Source: Amborella trichopoda (Eukaryota; Streptophyta; Magnoliopsida; Amborellales; Amborellaceae). From it: a stretch of DNA of 64,000 bases. The position numbers were made by a program, and so were the translations under genes. The stretch spans positions 2,157,109 to 2,221,108 of the forward strand of contig NW_006500356.1 of NCBI RefSeq assembly GCF_000471905.2, read 5' to 3'. Shown one piece after another: positions 59,568-64,000 of this stretch. Under the pieces are notes generated by a model, which did no database searches, was not told the origin of the DNA, and saw only the letters and a list, made by a program, of their open reading frames with translations. How positions within the stretch are numbered: position 1 is the stretch's first letter; each line of letters begins with the position of its first letter.

Positions 59568-60719
59568 TTAGCACACACAATCACTTTTGTTCGTCGATTT
59601 AAATGTAGGCGGTTATGAGTATGTCTTTAACTACACTCAAAGTCCAATTTTTTTTTTTTTGAATTTCATGATGCACCTCAAGCCATCCAATTTGACATTT
59701 AGTAGCTAAGAGTAATTGTAACTTCCTCATAAGAAATAGAGTAAAACAAAAACCATACCACAATGACACATGATTTATATGGTTCACCCTAAAGGGTTAT
59801 GTCCACAGCCTCGGCAAGTAGAAATCCACTATCAGAATGAATATTATAGTTTTGAGTTACAAGAGATATATGTCAATCTAAATATCATTAAAAATTCTTT
59901 ATTGATCTTCCCTTTTGATCCCATTCTCCCAATCAATCAACACTATCAATCAACTTATCTTTCCTACTGTTGCACTGCTATAAACAATAGAACATTGAGA
60001 ATAACTAAGAAATTTTATTTCTAAAAATAGAACTTTAACCAACCCAAACTGACTATGGAAATAACGCCCCTCTATGAGGCCATCTTTCTCTCTCTTAGAG
60101 ATACATATTCTTCTTGAAAATCCCTTCTCATGAACGCTAAAAAGGAGTGACCCTTAAAGGATGAGATCTTGTCTTCCGTGACTCTATCTTATAGAGATTA
60201 GTAGGCTTCAAAAAATCCTTTTTTTCCCTTCAAAAAAGCCTTTTTTTCTTTTTACCATAATGGAAAAGTATAGAATCAGACAATTTGTCTCTGGCACAAT
60301 GTGGTTACAATTAATTTTGACCACTGGATATAAAATTGGGTAGGTACATTCATTCTATTGACCAAGCTCAAACTTCAAAATGAATTTTCTCAAATTTTGT
60401 GACATGCCCAAGTTGTCAAATTTCACATCGGATGGTAGTGAGTAATTGTGACTACCTTATATTAAAGGTAAGTGGTCTCATTATATACAATCCCTTACTA
60501 TAATACCTTTAATATTTAGAAGAGCATATAGGTGTAGTGACTTTGACTATCACCAAACATAATAGATGTATTAACCATGCTTTGTGACTGGCATTCATCA
60601 AAGGTAAGCGTCACCTGCGTACTTTTATTTTGAACCTCCTGGGCATGGTGTCATCCTGAAGATAGGTTTGACACCTTGTTTGCACATTTTGGGTTCATGT
60701 ATCCGGTGTGTCCTTACAT
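59568..60719. other. Unassigned intergenic DNA
   Basis: No gene or element recognised. Short ORFs are spurious. Confidence 0.4.
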
Positions 60720-61150
60720 CGGGGACGAAGTGTCCAGTTATTAGTCACATGTAAAATTTGACCCGATTTCTATGAGGCCAAGCCCGCATGTGTAGAAATG
60801 CGGGCCTCTTAATAAATATGCTTTTGAGATGGATTTTAAGACTTAATTTTTAAGAACAATCTCTAACATGGAGATCACGAATTTAGAAAAAACAAATAAA
60901 TTTTAAAAACTAGAAATAATAATTCCAGTAAAAAAACATTTGGACTGTTAGTTTCCATTGTTTTCAAATGAAACACCTACTTGTAACGATCTTTAAAAAG
61001 ATGCTTTACATTTTCTGGACCGCATATGTAGAAATGCAGTCGCAAGAAACAATTTTCCATTAGTCACATGAAGTATTGTCTTACTTGTAACGGGTGTCCT
61101 GGAGTTAAAAATTAGAGAGTGGGATTTGAGCCCACAACTTCTCTTCCATA
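60720..61150. repeat. Dispersed repeat family C copy 2, with a hairpin
   Basis: Matches 5530-5690 (atggagatcacgaat, ttggactgttagt, ccattgttttcaaatgaa). It contains gcccgcatgtgtagaaatgc, which continues into ggg and forms a hairpin with 8-bp arms at about 60781-60804. A related arm, ccgcatatgtagaaatgcag, recurs at 61020. 61085-61150 has a tRNA-like B box (gggatttgagccc). Confidence 0.45.
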
Positions 61151-62460
61151 ATATTCCCTAACATGCTTGAGACAACTGGTCATTTATAGATGTCTTTAGA
61201 AATTATTTGATTAATTCACATGGTAAAGAATATAATGTAACAATCTTATGTTATTTTTAAAATTAAGAGATAATTTATTATATTTCGTGTTTACACTGGT
61301 CTCAGAGCTTATAGTGTAATATGATTTATTTTTCTATATATTGATTAAGCTCAAATTTGGGAGTCTATAATTTTCACTATCATATATATATGTAAAGTAT
61401 AAAAATAATTTAATTATAGAAAATAAATAATTTTATTTATTTTGAATTATTATTATTTTGTTTATATTTGTAATTGTGATGGTGAGAAGTATGCATACTC
61501 CAAATTTGAGGGTAATTTGTATATAGAAAATAAAATTACAATGTACTATACACTTTGAATGCGTAATGTAGGGGATTATTTTTTAATTTCAAAAATAAAA
61601 TGGAATTTTTTTAACAAATTTCCTTAAAAGATTTCATTCCAAAAAAAAAGAAAAAAAGAAGAAGAACCAAACTTGGTTATTAAATCTCCCTGCATGAAAT
61701 AACTTTTCTTTTCCATTTGAGAAACAAACTAAAATAATCCTATTTTATTTTCAAAATTTGAAAATAATCTCATATATTTCATATTTTACACTTGAGTCCC
61801 ATTTTTTGAAAACATATAAAATATTTTAGTTTTATCTTTTTCTCTATACATTGGATTAAGTTAAAATTTGATATATCATTCTTCTTAGCAATACACCTAT
61901 AAAAATATTTCAAATAATTTGAAATAAATAAAATTACTAAAATACACCTTAATAATATCGTTATATTTTGATCATTTATTTTTTTTTGAATTATTTTAAA
62001 TAGTTTTGTAAGTGTATGATATTGAGAAGTATGAAGATACGAAATTTGAGCATAATATAGTATATAAAAATTTAAAACTAAAATACAATTTATACAATAA
62101 AAAAGTTAGAGTTGAGTATAAGATATGAAGTATAATGGACTATTTTTAAATTCTAAAAATAAAATAGGACTAAATGTTTTCTAAATATCCATTTTTATTT
62201 TAATATTTTGGTGCCTTATAATTTTCTTTTGGGAAATTTATCAGAAAAATCCTCCTTTTTTTTGTGTAAAATGTGAGATGGTGAGAATTATCGGTTCCCT
62301 AAATTTCAGCTTAATCACATGTGCAGAAAAGGAAATAAAATTAAAATACAATAGTCACCGTAAAAATGGGAATTTTGAAAATAAAATGTAGTTTTCTATT
62401 AATTTCCCTTTTTTAGGGATCACAAGGGTTTTAAGTTTTTAAACAATGATCATGTTGGGC
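61151..62460. other. Unassigned AT-rich intergenic DNA
   Basis: Very AT-rich, with recurring words such as aaattt(g/t)a and aaaataaa. No coding sequence or clear element. Confidence 0.4.
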
Positions 62461-63184
62461 AGTGATTTCATACCACGGTTATATAGTAATATAATGTAAA
62501 AACATTCAAAAACTATGTTATGGGCATTTGTTTGATCCAAATTTTAAAATATATACTCTTTTCATTCTAACGAACAATCACAAAAAGGAAAACTTTGAAA
62601 ATACAACTTAGAAAGATTTTTTTGTAGCCCGATTAATATAGGTTGTTCGTTTTGTTTAGATGCTTAGATCTAAGCCTTAGAATGATTTTTTTCTTTTCAA
62701 AGTTTTTAACTAATAATAATTATTATTAGATTAACAATATTAAAAAGAAAAAAAATGATTTTGAATCCATAAAGGCCTAGATCTTGAAATTCATCAAATG
62801 AACGTTCTAGATTCATTGTTTTAGGGGACTCATTTTGACCATATATATGGTGCAAATTAGTTTTTTTTTAGATTGATTACTGAGATGAAGAGAGTGTGTC
62901 TAAAATTTTGGGCCACACAAATACCACAAACATGGTTTTTTAAAATTGTGGTTGCATTATATTTTAGAGTAATGATCTCATGAGACCCTCCTATCCCTAA
63001 AATGATCACCATTAAATTTGGTACAGATCTCTAAAAAAGTTATCACATGGGTGTGAAACTTGACTTTTTTAGAGATCTGTGTTAAATTTAATAGTGATCA
63101 TTTTGAGTCCTATATACATGGGTTTGAGAGGATCTCATACGATCATTACTCTATACTTTAATACAACCGTTGCAGGAAATCACT
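62461..63184. mobile_element. Miniature element, family D copy 2, interrupted
   Basis: Starts agtgatttcat and ends ggaaatcact. It matches copy 1 except for an extra block at about 62965-63155, which is a separate foldback insert. Confidence 0.7.
62965..63155. mobile_element. Small foldback element E nested in family D copy 2
   Basis: Inverted arms of about 75 bp: agagtaatgatctcatgaga at the left against tctcatacgatcattactct at the right, with cagatctctaaaaaagt mirrored inside. About 190 bp. It is absent from copy 1 of the host element, which proves insertion. Its target duplication is not obvious. Confidence 0.8.
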
Positions 63185-63295
63185 GCTTAACATGGTATAA
63201 GGGCCATACTAACCTTTCAACCCAAAATACTACTTAGACACTTCAAACATGTTGTACCGGTGTCGATTTAACTCAAAAGAGAGACACACGTTTAT

Positions 63296-63775
63296 GAAAA
63301 ACACTACGCAACGCCTATAGGTGAAAATGAATAATGATTTGTTTATGCTCATCACAGTCCAAAGTTCATCACATGGTCATAGTTGTCTGGTAGTGTTTTA
63401 ATTTTCATTGTTTTTCTAGAAATCAGAATGATCTAAAATTTGGAGCGTGTGTTCATAAAAATAGTGAAATTTAATAAAAATATTAAAAAAATAATTCACA
63501 AAATATAAATTTACCAAAATACCCCTAAAAATTTATGGGGGTATTTAGATCGATTTATATTTTATAAAATATTTTTTTTTATATATTTTTATTAACTGCA
63601 TCTTACTAAGATGTACACACGCTCTAAATTTCAGATCATTCTGATTTATAAAAAAAAAATGAAAATTGAAACACTACCTGACAATCGTGACTGTACGATG
63701 AACTTTAGACGGTAATAAACATAAGCAAAATCACTATTCATTTTCGCCTATAGACTGTGAGAAGAGTTTTCCCAC
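63296..63775. mobile_element. Foldback element, family A copy 2
   Basis: The left arm cctataggtgaaaatgaata is mirrored at 63738-63756 (attcattttcgcctatag). The core is aaaatacccctaaaaattt/atgggggtattt. Same family as 1-472 through taaaatttggagcgtgtg-type, gatgtacacacgctct and tttcagatcatt blocks. Confidence 0.85.
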
Positions 63776-64000
63776 TTTTATACATATATTCTCAAGCCTC
63801 TCGGCACACGTTGGACCCGGTCTTGGAACATTAAGGTGGCTTTTGATAACTGCGTAAACAAGGAAAGTACTCAATAATTTTTCCGATTTAAAAAAAATAA
63901 AAATCGAAAAAGTTGAAACTCAACTCCCCCACCCCCTTAAGGAAAACCGCAGCACACACGGGAAACAATAACATCCTCTCTCTTTTTCATGATTAAAAAG
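63776..64000. other. Unassigned right edge
   Basis: Includes a small hairpin (tttttccgattt / aaaatcgaaaaa, about 63878-63911) and a C-rich patch (63924-63938). It could be upstream DNA of a gene beyond the window; nothing here decides this. Confidence 0.3.

Noticed and set aside
1-64000. tRNA, rRNA, CRISPR array or bacterial-type operon
   Set aside because: No cloverleaf, rRNA segment or regularly spaced repeat/spacer array was seen. tRNA-like stretches near 25880, 28455, 15960 and 61110 lack full tRNA structure and fit SINE promoters better.

Overview
This window is plant nuclear DNA. It is AT-rich, intron-dominated and full of transposable-element remnants, and it carries one host gene on the + strand. 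The gene encodes a class I alpha,alpha-trehalose-phosphate synthase (UDP-forming), the TPS1 type. I could follow 17 coding exons from about 8.2 to 54.9 kb. All splice phases are compatible and no internal stop or frameshift interrupts the predicted protein. The product is 998 aa from the first in-frame ATG (8165), or 951 aa from ATG 8306; the latter is close to Arabidopsis TPS1 (942 aa). Domain order is a basic N-terminal regulatory region, a GT20 synthase domain with its substrate-binding residues, a TPP-like domain without a phosphatase signature, and a Ser-rich tail. The very long introns and the mix of Ty3/gypsy, L1, RTE, hAT and foldback elements suggest an early-diverging angiosperm (magnoliid or basal eudicot), but that assignment is inference.

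Layout. 1-6.3 kb: upstream intergenic DNA with foldback and miniature elements, microsatellites and one exon-like patch near 3.5-3.9 kb. 6.4-8.2 kb: probable promoter, leader and a leader intron that carries a tandem duplication. 8.2-12.8 kb: coding exons 1-5. Intron 5 (12.5 kb) holds an old minus-strand Ty3/gypsy element (13.1-23.2 kb). A 3.1-kb LTR element with an exact 5-bp target duplication (17826-20947) sits inside it, together with a foldback element that has an assembly gap in its loop. Intron 6 (7.9 kb) holds a SINE with a 19-bp target duplication, two hAT-type miniature elements with perfect 8-bp duplications, and an antisense RTE-type LINE fragment. Intron 7 (11.7 kb) holds a decayed L1-type LINE split by an internally deleted gypsy fragment, then a degenerate tandem array. 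Introns 8-16 are shorter, with a 132-bp tandem duplication, a third hAT miniature element and a duplicated splice-acceptor region. 55-64 kb: 3' UTR, then intergenic DNA with more miniature elements. The same foldback family lies at both edges of the window.

The only pathway evident is trehalose-6-phosphate synthesis. Everything else is selfish DNA or unassigned. I found no rRNA, tRNA, CRISPR array or second intact host gene. The most unusual structure is the 17826-20947 retroelement, whose 3' LTR contains an inverted copy of the element's own LTR and leader.
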